Assembly: GCF_026341855.1 (NCBI RefSeq)
Contig: NZ_JAPENW010000001.1
Location: forward strand, 2,905,001 to 2,969,000
DNA from: Streptomyces sp. NBC_00568
GTDB taxonomy: Bacteria > Actinomycetota > Actinomycetes > Streptomycetales > Streptomycetaceae
Reading direction: 5' to 3'
Length of the DNA: 64,000 nucleotides
The notes beneath the pieces were generated by a model that saw nothing but the letters and a program-made list of their open reading frames with translations, ran no database searches and had not been told where the DNA came from. Shown in pieces: positions 1 through 8,317 of this stretch. Within the stretch, counting starts at the first letter, position 1; each line of letters starts with the position of its first letter. Position numbers and translations under genes: made by a program.

Positions 1-277
1 CCTGAAGGATGCGGGCGAGATGGAAGTGCAGATGCGTCGGCGCCCCGGCACGGTCACCCCGCTCCGCCACGCGGCCGGGAGCGAAGACGTCGGAGAACGG
101 GCCGAGGAGGTCCGAGTCCTTCAGGACCTCCGACACCCGCTCCCGCCACACCGCTTCGGGAGCCAGCCGGCCGGTGATCACGGCACCGCCGACGATCACG
201 GTCAACGACATCTGAGTGCTGTGCCCGGACTCCACCATGGCGGAGATGTCAACGAGCAGCTCGTCAGGGTTCGACAT
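1..277 (-). CDS. GvpU-like gas vesicle accessory protein, 3' end beyond the window
   Basis: Open frame reading leftwards from ATG at 277-275 to the window edge (about 92 residues seen, no stop). It begins MSNPDELLVDISAMVESGHS and continues with a TVIVGGAVITG strand and a later LHFHLARI segment. The alternation of short beta strands around a VGG.V.SG core resembles the small GvpU proteins of gas vesicle clusters, but no other gvp gene is visible, so the name is tentative. There is no Shine-Dalgarno; a TAGAAT hexamer ends 8 nt before the ATG, so the mRNA is probably leaderless. Confidence 0.5.
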   Translation of the reverse strand, partial: MSNPDELLVDISAMVESGHSTQMSLTVIVGGAVITGRLAPEAVWRERVSEVLKDSDLLGPFSDVFAPGRVAERGDRAGAPTHLHFHLARILQ

Positions 278-285
278 GGAAACCC

Positions 286-291
286 ATTCTA
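286..291 (-). promoter_or_regulatory. -10 box of the GvpU-like gene (leaderless)
   Basis: TAGAAT on the minus strand, 8 nt before the ATG at 277. The spacing places the transcription start at or next to the start codon. Confidence 0.5.
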
Positions 292-661
292 TTCAGCGCT
301 CCCGCCGGTCGCTGCGTGCCGCAGAATTTCTACGCCACGAACCACGCGAAATCTACCTTTGCCACAGTAGACATCGACCGCCGGCGTGATTAGGGTTTCT
401 TGTGCAGACATCGTCGAGCCGGCGGAGTTCGATACCGGTTCGAATGGGATCGATCCAGCGGAAGGACGGAGGAAGCAGACGCCATCAGGATCGCCCGGCC
501 CGCGACGTGTCCGGGCCCGGGTGCCGCAAGAGCCCGGAATGGAAGGTGGTTCCAGGTCACGCCTACGCGATCCCCGCTCACCCGCCCGTCGCTCGGGCCC
601 GGTAGCGGAAACAGACGGTCGGCTCCGCAGTAGAGCCGGCAGATGGTGTTCAATTTCCTTC
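292..661. other. Intergenic region, no gene seen
   Basis: Open frames here lack ribosome sites and have poor third-position GC. Apart from the -10 box at its left end and the palindrome at its right end I see no defined element. Confidence 0.5.
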
Positions 662-693
662 GGGGCCCTGGTGCCGTACGGCACCAGGGCCCC
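662..693. promoter_or_regulatory. Perfect 32-bp palindrome upstream of the MerR-like gene
   Basis: Sixteen-base arms (GGGGCCCTGGTGCCGT and its complement) meet with no spacer around a central GTAC; it ends 25 nt before the ATG at 719. In RNA it would be a very stable hairpin just ahead of the ribosome site; in DNA it would fit a dimeric regulator. A one-mismatch palindrome also centred on GTAC precedes the paralogous gene at 30175-30489. Confidence 0.8.
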
Positions 694-718
694 TCGACGC
701 GTGCCATAACGAGGTGAA

Positions 719-1063
719 ATGACAGCGGACACTCCACTCAGTGGTCGTCTCGACGACGACGACTACCCCGCGTACACGATGGGCAGGGCGGCCGAGATGC
801 TCGGCACCACGCCGGGCTTCCTCCGAGCCATCGGTGAGGCCCGCCTGATCACCCCGCTCCGCTCGGAGGGCGGGCACCGGCGCTACTCCCGCTACCAGCT
901 GCGGATCGCCGCCCGAGCGCGGGAACTCGTCGACAACGGAACCCCGATCGAGGCCGCTTGCCGCATCGTCATCCTCGAGGACCAGCTCGAAGAGGCCCAG
1001 CGCATCAACGCCGAGTACCGGCGCGCCGCGCAAGCGGCACCGGACGGATCCGGCGTCGGCTGA
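719..1063 (+). CDS. MerR-type helix-turn-helix regulator
   Basis: 114 residues. After an acidic DDDDYPAY stretch comes a MerR-type winged helix: [11 protein letters not shown] (helix-turn-helix, about residues 18-35) and the wing [15 protein letters not shown]. The remaining about 50 residues are a helical tail with no effector domain or cysteine cluster, so it is a short DNA-binding protein. GAGG at 711-714 supports the ATG. A paralog of roughly 75-80 percent identity lies at 30175-30489 beside a cold-shock gene; both are preceded by GTAC-centred palindromes, which suggests a shared or self-regulatory operator. The effector is unknown. Confidence 0.8.
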   Translation: MTADTPLSGRLDDDDYPAYTMGRAAEMLGTTPGFLRAIGEARLITPLRSEGGHRRYSRYQLRIAARARELVDNGTPIEAACRIVILEDQLEEAQRINAEYRRAAQAAPDGSGVG

Positions 1064-1394
1064 CCGCGCCCGCGGCCGGACCGGCCGCCCCGCCCGCGCG
1101 GCAATCGACGCACCCGGGCCGACACCCCGATCGGCATACGTCGGTCGAGTGCGCCCGCGACCCGGTCGGGGATCGCGTTGACACGGGGGGTCGCCCGGCG
1201 TTGACTGACAGCCGGTGTACAGCCCACGCCTCCGGTGACCGTGGCGGCCGTGATCACAGCGGTGACGCCCCCTTCCGGAACGCCCCGCCCGATCGTCACC
1301 ACCCGATCGTCAGCACCGATCGGACACCACCGGTCGTCGCCACCGGATCGCCCTGCGCGCCCGGCCGGTACGACGTACAGGAAGTGGCCCCACG
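1064..1394. promoter_or_regulatory. Intergenic leader upstream of the coiled protein
   Basis: Holds a TTGACA-like hexamer followed by a TTGACT-like one near 1176-1205, and repeated CGATCG blocks around 1290-1350. No spacing to a good -10 is convincing. A purine-rich AGGAAGTGG lies about 10 nt before the next gene. Confidence 0.3.
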
Positions 1395-1742
1395 ATGATG
1401 TACGACCAGACACGCGCCCAGCAGCCCCCGGACAAGCAGCCCGGGTCCGCCGGGCGCCGTACGCCGGGCCCGGAGCCACTGCTCGGGTCGGACGAGCGGG
1501 CCGAAGTCACCCGGCGCCTCAACCACGCCCTCAACACGTTCGCGAACAATCCGCGTGAGGCGCTGGAAGAGGCCGAGACGGCGTTCGACGAGGCCGCGGC
1601 CCAGCTCATGAGCGCCCTCACGGAACGCCGGCGCGCCCTGCACGAGGGCTGGCACGGCCAGGACCCCGAGACCCAGGCCGACGAACTCCGCCACGCGCTG
1701 CGGCAGTACCGCGAGATCACCCAGCGGCTGCTGCGCATGTGA
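1395..1742 (+). CDS. Conserved helical hypothetical protein
   Basis: 115 residues, starting at tandem ATG codons after an AGGAAGTGG ribosome site. The first 30 residues are Pro/Gln/Gly-rich and probably disordered; the rest (EVTRRLNHALNTFANNP onwards) is predicted almost wholly helical with regular Ala/Leu/Glu spacing, like a small helical bundle or coiled coil. No signal peptide, membrane segment or catalytic motif is visible. It stands alone between a MerR gene and an epimerase. I do not recognise a named family. Confidence 0.65.
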   Translation: MMYDQTRAQQPPDKQPGSAGRRTPGPEPLLGSDERAEVTRRLNHALNTFANNPREALEEAETAFDEAAAQLMSALTERRRALHEGWHGQDPETQADELRHALRQYREITQRLLRM

Positions 1743-1824
1743 GCACGCGCCGCCACGTCACCCCAGGTCTTACGGAGCCGTGACGTGATGGGCGCGGTGA
1801 TGCCGCCGGACGGGGTGGCGGTTC

Positions 1825-1830
1825 TAGCGT
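1825..1830 (+). promoter_or_regulatory. -10 box of the SDR epimerase gene (leaderless)
   Basis: TAGCGT followed by 7 nt and then the ATG at 1838; no Shine-Dalgarno is present. Confidence 0.6.
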
Positions 1831-1837
1831 TCGGGTC

Positions 1838-2839
1838 ATGCGTGTACTGGTTACCGGCGGGGCCGGGTTCATCGGAGGTCATGTCGTCGCGGCGCTGCGC
1901 GCGCGGGGGCACGAGGCGGCCGTGTTCGACCTGCGGGACGGGCTCGACGTACGGGACGCCGGGGCGGTCGCGGGCGCGCTGGACGGCGTCGACGCGGTGT
2001 GCCACCAGGCCGCGATGGTGGGCCTCGGCGTCGGGTTCGGCGACGCGGTCGAATACGTCTCGCGCAACGACCTGGGTACGGCCGTGCTGCTCGCCGGGAT
2101 GGCGGACGCGGGGGTACGGCGGCTCGTGCTCGCCGGCTCGATGGTCGTGTACGGGGAGGGGCGGTACGCGTGCGAGCGGCACGGGGTGACGCGGCCGGGG
2201 CCGCGGACCGTGGCCGATCTGGGCGCGGGACACTTCGAGCCGCGCTGCCCGCGCTGCGGAGCGGAGTTGACGCCGGGTCTGGTCGGCGAGGACGCGCCCG
2301 CCGACCCGCGCAACGTGTACGCGACGACCAAGCTGGCCCAGGAGCATCTCGCGGCGGTGTGGGCCCGGTCCACGGACGGCTCCGCGGTGTCGCTGCGCTA
2401 TCACAACGTCTACGGTCCCGGGATGCCCCGCGACACCCCGTACGCGGGCGTCGCCTCCTTCTTCCGGTCCGCGCTCGCCCGCGGTGAGGCCCCGCGCGTC
2501 TTCGAGGACGGCGGACAACGGCGGGACTTCGTCCACGTGACGGACGTCGCCGCCGCCAACGTGGCGGCCCTGGAGGCGGGTTCACGGGAGGGCGCCCTCA
2601 CCGTCTACAACACCGGCAGCGGCGAGCCTCGTACGGTCGGCGAGATGGCGCGGGCCCTGGCGGACGCGTACGGAGGACCCGGGCCGGTCGTGACCGGGGA
2701 GTACCGGCTGGGGGACGTACGGCACATCACCGCCGACTCGGCCCGGCTGCGGGCGGAACTGGGGTGGAAGGCGGAGACCGGATTCACCGAGGGGATGCGG
2801 GAGTTCGCGGCGGCACCGCTGCGCGGGGAGCGGGCCTGA
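1838..2839 (+). CDS. Extended SDR nucleotide-sugar epimerase/dehydratase
   Basis: 333 residues. The N-terminal Rossmann motif TGGAGFIGGH binds NAD(P); the catalytic pair is in YATTK near residue 167, followed by LRYHNVYGPG, which is typical of nucleotide-sugar epimerases such as UDP-glucose or dTDP-rhamnose 4-epimerases. Between beta strand 5 and the YxxxK it carries an insert with YACERHG and later RCPRCG, a Cys/His set that could hold a zinc ion; a subset of actinobacterial sugar epimerases has such an insert. Leaderless start. The likely substrate is a nucleotide sugar, consistent with the glycosyltransferase genes that follow, though these lie beyond a two-component pair on the other strand. 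Confidence 0.85.
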   Translation: MRVLVTGGAGFIGGHVVAALRARGHEAAVFDLRDGLDVRDAGAVAGALDGVDAVCHQAAMVGLGVGFGDAVEYVSRNDLGTAVLLAGMADAGVRRLVLAGSMVVYGEGRYACERHGVTRPGPRTVADLGAGHFEPRCPRCGAELTPGLVGEDAPADPRNVYATTKLAQEHLAAVWARSTDGSAVSLRYHNVYGPGMPRDTPYAGVASFFRSALARGEAPRVFEDGGQRRDFVHVTDVAAANVAALEAGSREGALTVYNTGSGEPRTVGEMARALADAYGGPGPVVTGEYRLGDVRHITADSARLRAELGWKAETGFTEGMREFAAAPLRGERA

Positions 2840-3123
2840 GAGGGAGGACGGAGAGCAGAGCTCCCGGAACCGGACGGCCCGGCCGGCCGGGGCGAGCGGT
2901 CGGGGCCAACGAGGCCGGGGCGGGAGGCCGCGGCTCAGCGGCCGGGGCCAAGTGGGGCCAAGGCCCAGCGGCCGGGGTCAAGCGGGGCCGGGGCTCAGCG
3001 GCCGAGGCCACAAGGCCGGGCCGGGGAAGGCGAGGCCCACAAGCCCGGGCGGAGGCCGAGGCCCGCGAGACCGGGGCGGGAGGCGGCGGCTCGGCGGCCG
3101 GGGGCAAGTGGGGCCGGGGCAGA
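2840..3123. repeat. GC-rich degenerate repeats
   Basis: Repeated GGCCGGGGCCAAG, GCTCAGCGGCCG and AAGCGGGGCC blocks with no gene-like codon bias; short open frames here read Gly/Arg/Ala low-complexity peptides. It separates the convergent epimerase and kinase genes. Confidence 0.5.
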
Positions 3124-3203
3124 GGGGTAGGGGGTCTCACACTCTCGGCATCGGGAGGGTGACGGGGTAGGGGGGTCTCACACTCTCGGCATCGGGAGGG
3201 TGA
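3124..3203. repeat. Tandem duplication of the kinase gene's 3' end
   Basis: Two nearly identical units of about 40 bp (GGGGTAGGGGG then TCTCACACTCTCGGCATC and GGGAGGGTGAC), the second being the last coding bases plus stop of the histidine kinase. The first copy is a non-functional echo directly downstream. Confidence 0.85.
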
Positions 3204-4290
3204 CCTCGAAGCGGCAGCCGCCGGGGACGTTGTGGACGGCGGCCCTGCCCTGGTGGGCCTCGACGATGCCACGGACGATGGCGAGGCCGAGCCCCGCTCC
3301 GGCGGGTGGCGTGCGGGCGTGGGTGCCGCGCCAGCCGGTGTCGAAGACACGCGGAAGGTCCTCCTCCGGAATGCCTCCGCAGCCGTCGGTGACGGACAGG
3401 ACGACACCGAAGTCCGAGCGTTCCGCGGCGACCGCGACCGTGCCGTCGGCGGGCGTACGGCGGATGGCGTTGACGAGGAGATTGCCGAGCACACGGCTCA
3501 TCTCCTTGCCGTCCACCTCGACGGGCACCTGCTCGACGCGGTCGCCGATCAGACGGACCCCGTGCTCGCGCGCCAGCGGATCGGCTCCCGCGAGGGCGTC
3601 GCCGACGAGGTCGTACACGGAGACACGGGACGGGGACAGGGCGAGGGCGCCCGCGTGGATGCGGGAGAGCTCGAAGAGGTCACCGACCATGTCGTTGAGG
3701 CGTTCCACCTCCGTACGGATCTGGCGCAGGTAGCGGTCCGGGTCGGCCGCCACACCGTCCTCCAGGGCCTCGGACATCGCGCGCAGCCCGGCGAGCGGGG
3801 TGCGCAGATCGTGCGAGATCCAGGCCACGAGTTCGCGGCGCGAGCTCTCCAGCGCACGCTCGCGGTCGCGGGACTCGGCCAGCTTGCGGCTGGTGATCGC
3901 CAACTCACGGCTCAGCGCGGAGAGTTCGGCGGTCGCCGGGCCTTCGGGAGCCGCGAAGTCGCCGCCGTCACCGAAGGACCGGGCGGCGAGGGTCAGCGCC
4001 CTGCTGCCGGCCACGACCCAGCGGCCCAGCAGGAGCGCGGTGGCCAGCGAGACGACGGCCGCCATGGCGACGACCGTCGTGACCACGCTCAGGTCGTGCG
4101 GGGACAGGAACATCGCCCACGCCACCGCCAGCGTGCCCGCGAGCATCGCGCAGACGGCCACGGCGGCGACGACCGCGAGGGAGGCGGTGAGCGAGCGGCG
4201 CCGGAGCAGCCGGAGCGCGCCCGCCCCGAGCAGCCCGGCCGCGGCGGCGCCCAGGAAGGCGAACAGGGCCATGACCAGGATGTCGTTCAC
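3178..4290 (-). CDS. Sensor histidine kinase
   Basis: 370 residues. Membrane segments at about 5-28, 38-62 and 67-88 leave almost no external sensor loop; a HAMP-like linker precedes the H-box WISHDLRTPLAG with phospho-acceptor His160. The N-box (LGNLLVNAI, about 268-276), G1 (TDGCGGIP) and G2 (GAGLGLAIV) of the ATPase domain are intact. It starts with GTG overlapping the regulator's stop as GTGA, so the two are translationally coupled, regulator first. With only short loops it may sense the membrane itself or another protein. The signal is not evident. Confidence 0.9.
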   Translation of the reverse strand: MNDILVMALFAFLGAAAAGLLGAGALRLLRRRSLTASLAVVAAVAVCAMLAGTLAVAWAMFLSPHDLSVVTTVVAMAAVVSLATALLLGRWVVAGSRALTLAARSFGDGGDFAAPEGPATAELSALSRELAITSRKLAESRDRERALESSRRELVAWISHDLRTPLAGLRAMSEALEDGVAADPDRYLRQIRTEVERLNDMVGDLFELSRIHAGALALSPSRVSVYDLVGDALAGADPLAREHGVRLIGDRVEQVPVEVDGKEMSRVLGNLLVNAIRRTPADGTVAVAAERSDFGVVLSVTDGCGGIPEEDLPRVFDTGWRGTHARTPPAGAGLGLAIVRGIVEAHQGRAAVHNVPGGCRFEVTLPMPRV

Positions 4291-5375
4291 GGGCGGGCCT
4301 TCTCCTCGGGCGCGGGGTGGGCGGGTCCGGCGGCGGGGCGGGACGCCGTCTCCGTGTCGTCGAAGCGATAGCCCACTCCCCACACGGTCTGGATCAGCCG
4401 GGGCCGGGCCGGGTCGTCCTCGACCTTGCCGCGCAGCCGGCGTACGTGGACGGTGACCGTCGACAGGTCGCCGAAGTCCCAGCCCCACACCTCACGCATC
4501 AGGTCCTCGCGGGCGTACGCCCGGCCGGGGTGCCGGAGGAAGAAGGCGAGGAGATCGAACTCGCGCAGGGTGAGGGCGAGTTCGGCGCCGTCCTTGGTCG
4601 CACGGCGGGCCGACGGGTCGACGGTGAGACCGGCGGCGTGGAGCGGGCGCGCAGTGGCGGCGGGCCGGGTCCTGCGCAGGACGGACTCGACGCGCAGGAC
4701 CAGTTCGCGCGGGCTGAACGGCTTGGTGACGTAGTCGTCGGCGCCGACCTCCAGGCCGAGGATCCGGTCGTCCTCGTCGCCGCGCGCGGTGAGCATGATG
4801 ACCGGCACGGGGCCGTCGGCGCGCAGCCGGCGGCACACCTCCAGGCCGTCCATGCCCGGCAGCATCAGGTCGAGAACGACCAGGTCGGGCCGGTGCGAGG
4901 CGGCACGGCCGAGCGCGGCGGGGCCGTCCGCGGCGCGGTCGACGAGATACCCGGCGCGGTCGAGGTATCCGGAGACGACCTCGGCCACGGTCGGGTCGTC
5001 GTCCACGACGAGGACCCGGGTGGCCTCCGCGTGAGCGAGCACGGAGGCCACCCCGTGAGTGCTCCCGGCAGTCCCTGGGTGAGGGTTCGACGCCGTCCCG
5101 GGGCGGAGGTCTGGCGCCGTCCTCGGGTGAGGGTTCGGGGCCGTCCCGGAGTGGAGGTCGGGCGCCGTCCCTGAGTGAGAGTTCGGGGCCGTCCCGGAGT
5201 GGAGGTCGGGCGCCGTCCCTGAGTGTGGGTTCGAGGCCGGCCTCGGGTCGGGATTCGACACGGTCCGCGCGTCAGGGTCGGACGCGGCCCCCGGGTGTGG
5301 ACCCGCGGCGGATCCCGGCCCCCCGTTCACGCTCGGGGCAGGTCCGGCACCTGGGGATTCGTGCGGCTGATGCAT
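4287..5375 (-). CDS. OmpR/PhoB-family response regulator with repeat-rich N terminus
   Basis: The core has a receiver (VLVVDDDP; phospho-acceptor Asp in VVLDLMLPG; Lys in YVTKPF) and a winged-helix DNA-binding domain ending TVWGVGYRF, cognate to the following kinase. The frame extends upstream as 362 residues from ATG 5375, adding about 110 residues of 8-residue repeats of the type TAP-D/N-x-H-S-G. A GTG at 5051 with GGGAG about 10 nt before it would give a normal 254-residue regulator (Asp61 and Lys110 in that numbering). I keep the long frame but regard the start as undecided. GACGCT lies 6 nt before the distal ATG. Confidence 0.8.
   Translation of the reverse strand: MHQPHESPGAGPAPSVNGGPGSAAGPHPGAASDPDARTVSNPDPRPASNPHSGTAPDLHSGTAPNSHSGTAPDLHSGTAPNPHPRTAPDLRPGTASNPHPGTAGSTHGVASVLAHAEATRVLVVDDDPTVAEVVSGYLDRAGYLVDRAADGPAALGRAASHRPDLVVLDLMLPGMDGLEVCRRLRADGPVPVIMLTARGDEDDRILGLEVGADDYVTKPFSPRELVLRVESVLRRTRPAATARPLHAAGLTVDPSARRATKDGAELALTLREFDLLAFFLRHPGRAYAREDLMREVWGWDFGDLSTVTVHVRRLRGKVEDDPARPRLIQTVWGVGYRFDDTETASRPAAGPAHPAPEEKARP
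5060..5340. repeat. Minisatellite of 24/48-bp units
   Basis: Units such as GGAGTGGAGGTCGGGCGCCG and CCCTGAGTGAGAGTTCGG recur with a 48-bp super-period (two 24-bp half units), best conserved at about 5120-5225 and decaying outward. Length is a multiple of three, so it stays in the regulator's frame as 8-residue repeats. Confidence 0.8.
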
Positions 5376-5474
5376 GCGCCCAGCGTCCCACCCGGCCCGG
5401 TCCGGCGCGGCTCGTCGGCACCGACGTCCGAGTTTCGTAAGGACATGAAGTCCGGTATATCCCTTTCGCGTTCG

Positions 5475-5480
5475 TAGGGT
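5475..5480 (+). promoter_or_regulatory. -10 box of the GT2 gene (leaderless)
   Basis: TAGGGT, 7 nt before GTG 5488. The same bases could instead be read as a weak Shine-Dalgarno. Confidence 0.45.
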
Positions 5481-5487
5481 GAAGCCC

Positions 5488-6255
5488 GTGACCACCTCTC
5501 CCGTAGCGGACCCGGACGTCGACCTGGTCCTCCCCTGTCTGAACGAGGCCGGCGCCCTGCCCTGGGTGCTCTCCCGGATCCCGCCCGGCTGGCGCGCGCT
5601 GGTCGTGGACAACGGCTCCACGGACGGCTCCGCGGAACTGGCCCGCGGGCTCGGCGCGACCGTCGTGCGCGAGGAACGGCGCGGGTTCGGCGCCGCCTGC
5701 CACGCCGGGCTGACCGCCGCCACCGCGGACATCGTCTGCTTCTGCGACTGCGACGGCTCCCTCGACCCGGCGCTGCTCCTGCCGTTCGTCGACGAGGTCC
5801 GGGCCGGCGAGGCCGACCTCGTGCTCGGCCGGCGCCGGCCGAGCGGGCACGGCGCCTGGCCCGCGCACGCCCGTGCGGGCAACATCGCGCTGGCCCGGAT
5901 GCTCCGGCGCCGCACCGGCCTGCGCCTGCACGACCTCGGGCCGCTGCGCGCGGCCCGCCGCGAGGCGCTGCTCGGCCTCGGGCTCACCGACCGTCGCAGC
6001 GGCTATCCGCTCCAGATGGTCGTCCGCGCCGCCGACGCGGGCTGGCGCGTCGCCGAGCACGACGTGCCCTATCTGCCGCGCACCGGCGTCTCCAAGGTCA
6101 CCGGCACCTGGCGCGGCACATGGCAGGCGGTACGGGACATGCGCCGCGTCCTGGCCGAACCGCCCACGCCCTCCGGAGCACGGGACGGGACAGCGGCCCA
6201 GCCCCAGGGCCAAGCCACGGCCCAGCCCCCGTCCCGAGGAGGATCCGTCCAGTGA
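5488..6255 (+). CDS. Family 2 glycosyltransferase
   Basis: 255 residues. The GT-A fold is shown by LVLPCLNEAG, the nucleotide-binding VVDNGSTDGS, and the metal-binding DxD in FCDCDGS near residue 90; DLVLGRR follows, as in dolichol-phosphate-mannose-synthase-like enzymes. No membrane anchors, so it is a cytoplasmic or peripheral transferase. GTG 5488 was chosen over the in-frame GTG 5479 because it is 7 nt from the -10 box. The C-terminal 35 residues are Gln/Ala/Pro-rich. Its stop overlaps the next gene (GTGA), starting a three-gene operon with the DUF2064 and methyltransferase genes. Confidence 0.85.
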   Translation: MTTSPVADPDVDLVLPCLNEAGALPWVLSRIPPGWRALVVDNGSTDGSAELARGLGATVVREERRGFGAACHAGLTAATADIVCFCDCDGSLDPALLLPFVDEVRAGEADLVLGRRRPSGHGAWPAHARAGNIALARMLRRRTGLRLHDLGPLRAARREALLGLGLTDRRSGYPLQMVVRAADAGWRVAEHDVPYLPRTGVSKVTGTWRGTWQAVRDMRRVLAEPPTPSGARDGTAAQPQGQATAQPPSRGGSVQ

Positions 6256-7067
6256 GCGTCACCCTGCTCGTCATCGCCAAGGAACCGCGGCCGGGGCGGG
6301 TGAAGACCCGGCTCACGCCGCCGTTCACTCCCCAGGAGGCGGCGACGCTCGCCGAGGCGGCCCTCGTGGACACCCTGCGCACGGTGGCGGCGGCGCCCGC
6401 GCGGCGCCGGGTCCTCGTGCTCGACGGGGCGCCCGGCCCCTGGCTTCCGGCCGGCTTCGACGTCGTACGACAGTGCGCCGGCACGCTGGACGAGCGGCTG
6501 GCCGCGGCGTTCGCGGGCTGTGACGGGCCCGCGCTGCTCATCGGCATGGACACGCCCCAGGTGACGCCCGCCCTCCTCACGGTGGACTTCGCGGACTGCG
6601 AGGCGTACTTCGGACCGGCCGAGGACGGCGGCTTCTGGGCTCTGGGCCTCGCCGAACCCGACCCGGGGCTGCTGCGGGGCGTCCCGATGTCCACCCACAC
6701 GACGGGTGCCGTGCAGCGGGAACGCCTCGTCGGGGCCGGGCTGCGGGTACGGGATCTGCCCCGTCTGCGGGACGTCGACACGGCCGCGGACGCGACGGCG
6801 GTCGCGGTGACCGCGCCCGAGGGGTTCTTCGCGGCGGAGCTGGGACGGCTCGGGGCGACGGCGGGACCGGGTGCCGTCCGAACTCCCCGGCCGTCCGAGG
6901 GCGAGGCGACCGGGCCCGTCCCGGGTCAGGCCCCCGAAGAAGCCGCGGGACCCACCTCGAGACCGACGGCCGGGCAGACCTCCGGATTCACCGCCGGACT
7001 CAACGCCGCGCAGGCCGCCGGACTCGGCACCGGCCCGGTCGCCGGGCGGCGGGGTGGCGGGCGATGA
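6252..7067 (+). CDS. DUF2064 (TIGR04282-type) glycosyltransferase-like protein
   Basis: 271 residues from GTG 6252, inside the previous stop. It begins VTLLVIAKEPRPGRVKTRL, the hallmark of the family, and has LLIGMDTPQVT and EDGGFWALGL farther on; the fold is a nucleotidyl/glycosyl-transferase Rossmann fold related to MobA-like enzymes. Homologues are often next to GT2 genes, as here. The catalytic core ends near residue 200; the last about 70 residues are Gly/Pro/Thr/Ala low-complexity and look like a repeat expansion. It overlaps the methyltransferase start as ATGA. Confidence 0.8.
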   Translation: MSVTLLVIAKEPRPGRVKTRLTPPFTPQEAATLAEAALVDTLRTVAAAPARRRVLVLDGAPGPWLPAGFDVVRQCAGTLDERLAAAFAGCDGPALLIGMDTPQVTPALLTVDFADCEAYFGPAEDGGFWALGLAEPDPGLLRGVPMSTHTTGAVQRERLVGAGLRVRDLPRLRDVDTAADATAVAVTAPEGFFAAELGRLGATAGPGAVRTPRPSEGEATGPVPGQAPEEAAGPTSRPTAGQTSGFTAGLNAAQAAGLGTGPVAGRRGGGR

Positions 7068-8317
7068 GCGGCACACCCGGGACGGCCCCACGAGGGGTGA
7101 CCGATGCACGGAGTCCCGTGCTTACCGCGAGGGCCGCGGCAGCGAACAGGACGAGGACCGGGACCGGGACCGGGGCAGAGACGGGGACCAGGACCGGGTC
7201 CGGGACGGAGACGAGGGCCAGGACCGGAACCGAACCGGTGACCGGGGGCGGGACCCGCACCGGAGTCGGAGCCGAGAGCGGGGGCGGAAGCTGGGGCGCG
7301 GCCGGAGGCAGGGCCGGAAACGGGAGCGGGAGCGGGACCGGAAGCGCGGCCGGAGGCGGGAGCGGAACCGGAGGCGGGAGCGGAACCGGAGGCGGGAGCG
7401 GAGCCGGAAACGGGGACGCGGCCGGAAGCGGGAGCGGGGCCGGGGCAAGGGGCGAGCCGGCGGTCGCGCGTGGGGCGACCGTGCCTGCCGGGGGCGGTGC
7501 GCGGTCCTGGTCCGCCGATCCCTACGCCGACGCGCTGGGCGCCGGGCGGGGGCCGCTGTTTCTGCGGCGGACGGACGGCTGGCTGCTCCCCCTGGAGGTG
7601 GAGCGCTGGTGCGCACACGCCGACGCGGTGGACCTGCAGGTGCTCGCGTACTGCGAGGGCGCCGTGCTCGACGTGGGATGCGGACCGGGACGGCTGGTGG
7701 CGGAACTCGCCGCGCGAGGACGGCCCGCACTCGGCATCGACGTCAGCGAGGCCGCCGTCGCCCGCACCCTGCGACTCGGCGGGCAGGCGCTGCACCGGTC
7801 GGTCTTCGAGCCGCTCCCCGGTGAGGGCCGCTGGGGCACCGCCCTCCTCGTCGACGGCAACATCGGCATCGGCGGCGACCCCGCCGCCCTTCTCCGCCGC
7901 ACGGCCCAGCTCCTCGCCCCGGGCGGTCTGCTGATCGCCGAGACCGTCGCGGGCGCGGACGTCGACGAGCGCGTCGACGTCCGCATCGTCCGCGCCGCGC
8001 ACACCGACGACGACCGCGCGGCCGAGGCCGGCCACGAGGCCGACGCCCAGGGCCCGTCGGCCGACCGGGCCGCCTTCCCGTGGGCCCGGCTCGGCACCCC
8101 GGCCCTGCTCCGGCACGCGGCGCGCGCCGGATGGCGCGCGGACGCTCAGTGGGCGGCGGGCGGACGTTCCTTCGTGGCCCTGCGCAACGGCCCGGGACGG
8201 GACGCCCGGAGGGACCGCAGCAGGAGCACCAGCGCGGACCCGGCGAACAGCACCGCCGTGATCAGCAGCCAGCGGGCCAGGAACGTGTCGCCGGGCAGGG
8301 CGGCGGCCGACCGGTAG
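7064..8317 (+). CDS. SAM-dependent methyltransferase with Gly/Thr-rich N-terminal extension
   Basis: 417 residues. The methyltransferase core begins only about residue 150 (WSADPYADALG); SAM motif I is VLDVGCGPGRL and the acidic end of strand 2 is GIDVS. The preceding about 120 residues are runs of TGTGTG, GSGSGTG and GGGSGTG encoded by a 6/12-bp simple repeat at about 7140-7450. ATGA overlap with the DUF2064 gene. The core ends near FVALRNGP; the last 45 residues overlap the antiparallel membrane-protein gene by 172 bp and may be read-through beyond an ancestral stop. Substrate unknown; with its neighbours probably modifies a glycoconjugate. Confidence 0.75.
   Translation: MSGTPGTAPRGVTDARSPVLTARAAAANRTRTGTGTGAETGTRTGSGTETRARTGTEPVTGGGTRTGVGAESGGGSWGAAGGRAGNGSGSGTGSAAGGGSGTGGGSGTGGGSGAGNGDAAGSGSGAGARGEPAVARGATVPAGGGARSWSADPYADALGAGRGPLFLRRTDGWLLPLEVERWCAHADAVDLQVLAYCEGAVLDVGCGPGRLVAELAARGRPALGIDVSEAAVARTLRLGGQALHRSVFEPLPGEGRWGTALLVDGNIGIGGDPAALLRRTAQLLAPGGLLIAETVAGADVDERVDVRIVRAAHTDDDRAAEAGHEADAQGPSADRAAFPWARLGTPALLRHAARAGWRADAQWAAGGRSFVALRNGPGRDARRDRSRSTSADPANSTAVISSQRARNVSPGRAAADR
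7140..7450. repeat. Simple repeat inside the methyltransferase gene
   Basis: GGGACC/GGGAGC hexamers and 18-bp units such as GGAACCGGAGGCGGGAGC, tandem and imperfect, coding Gly/Ser/Thr. Confidence 0.8.

Noticed and set aside
5060..5340. CRISPR-like array
   Set aside because: Units are contiguous without unique spacers and stay in a reading frame; a minisatellite.
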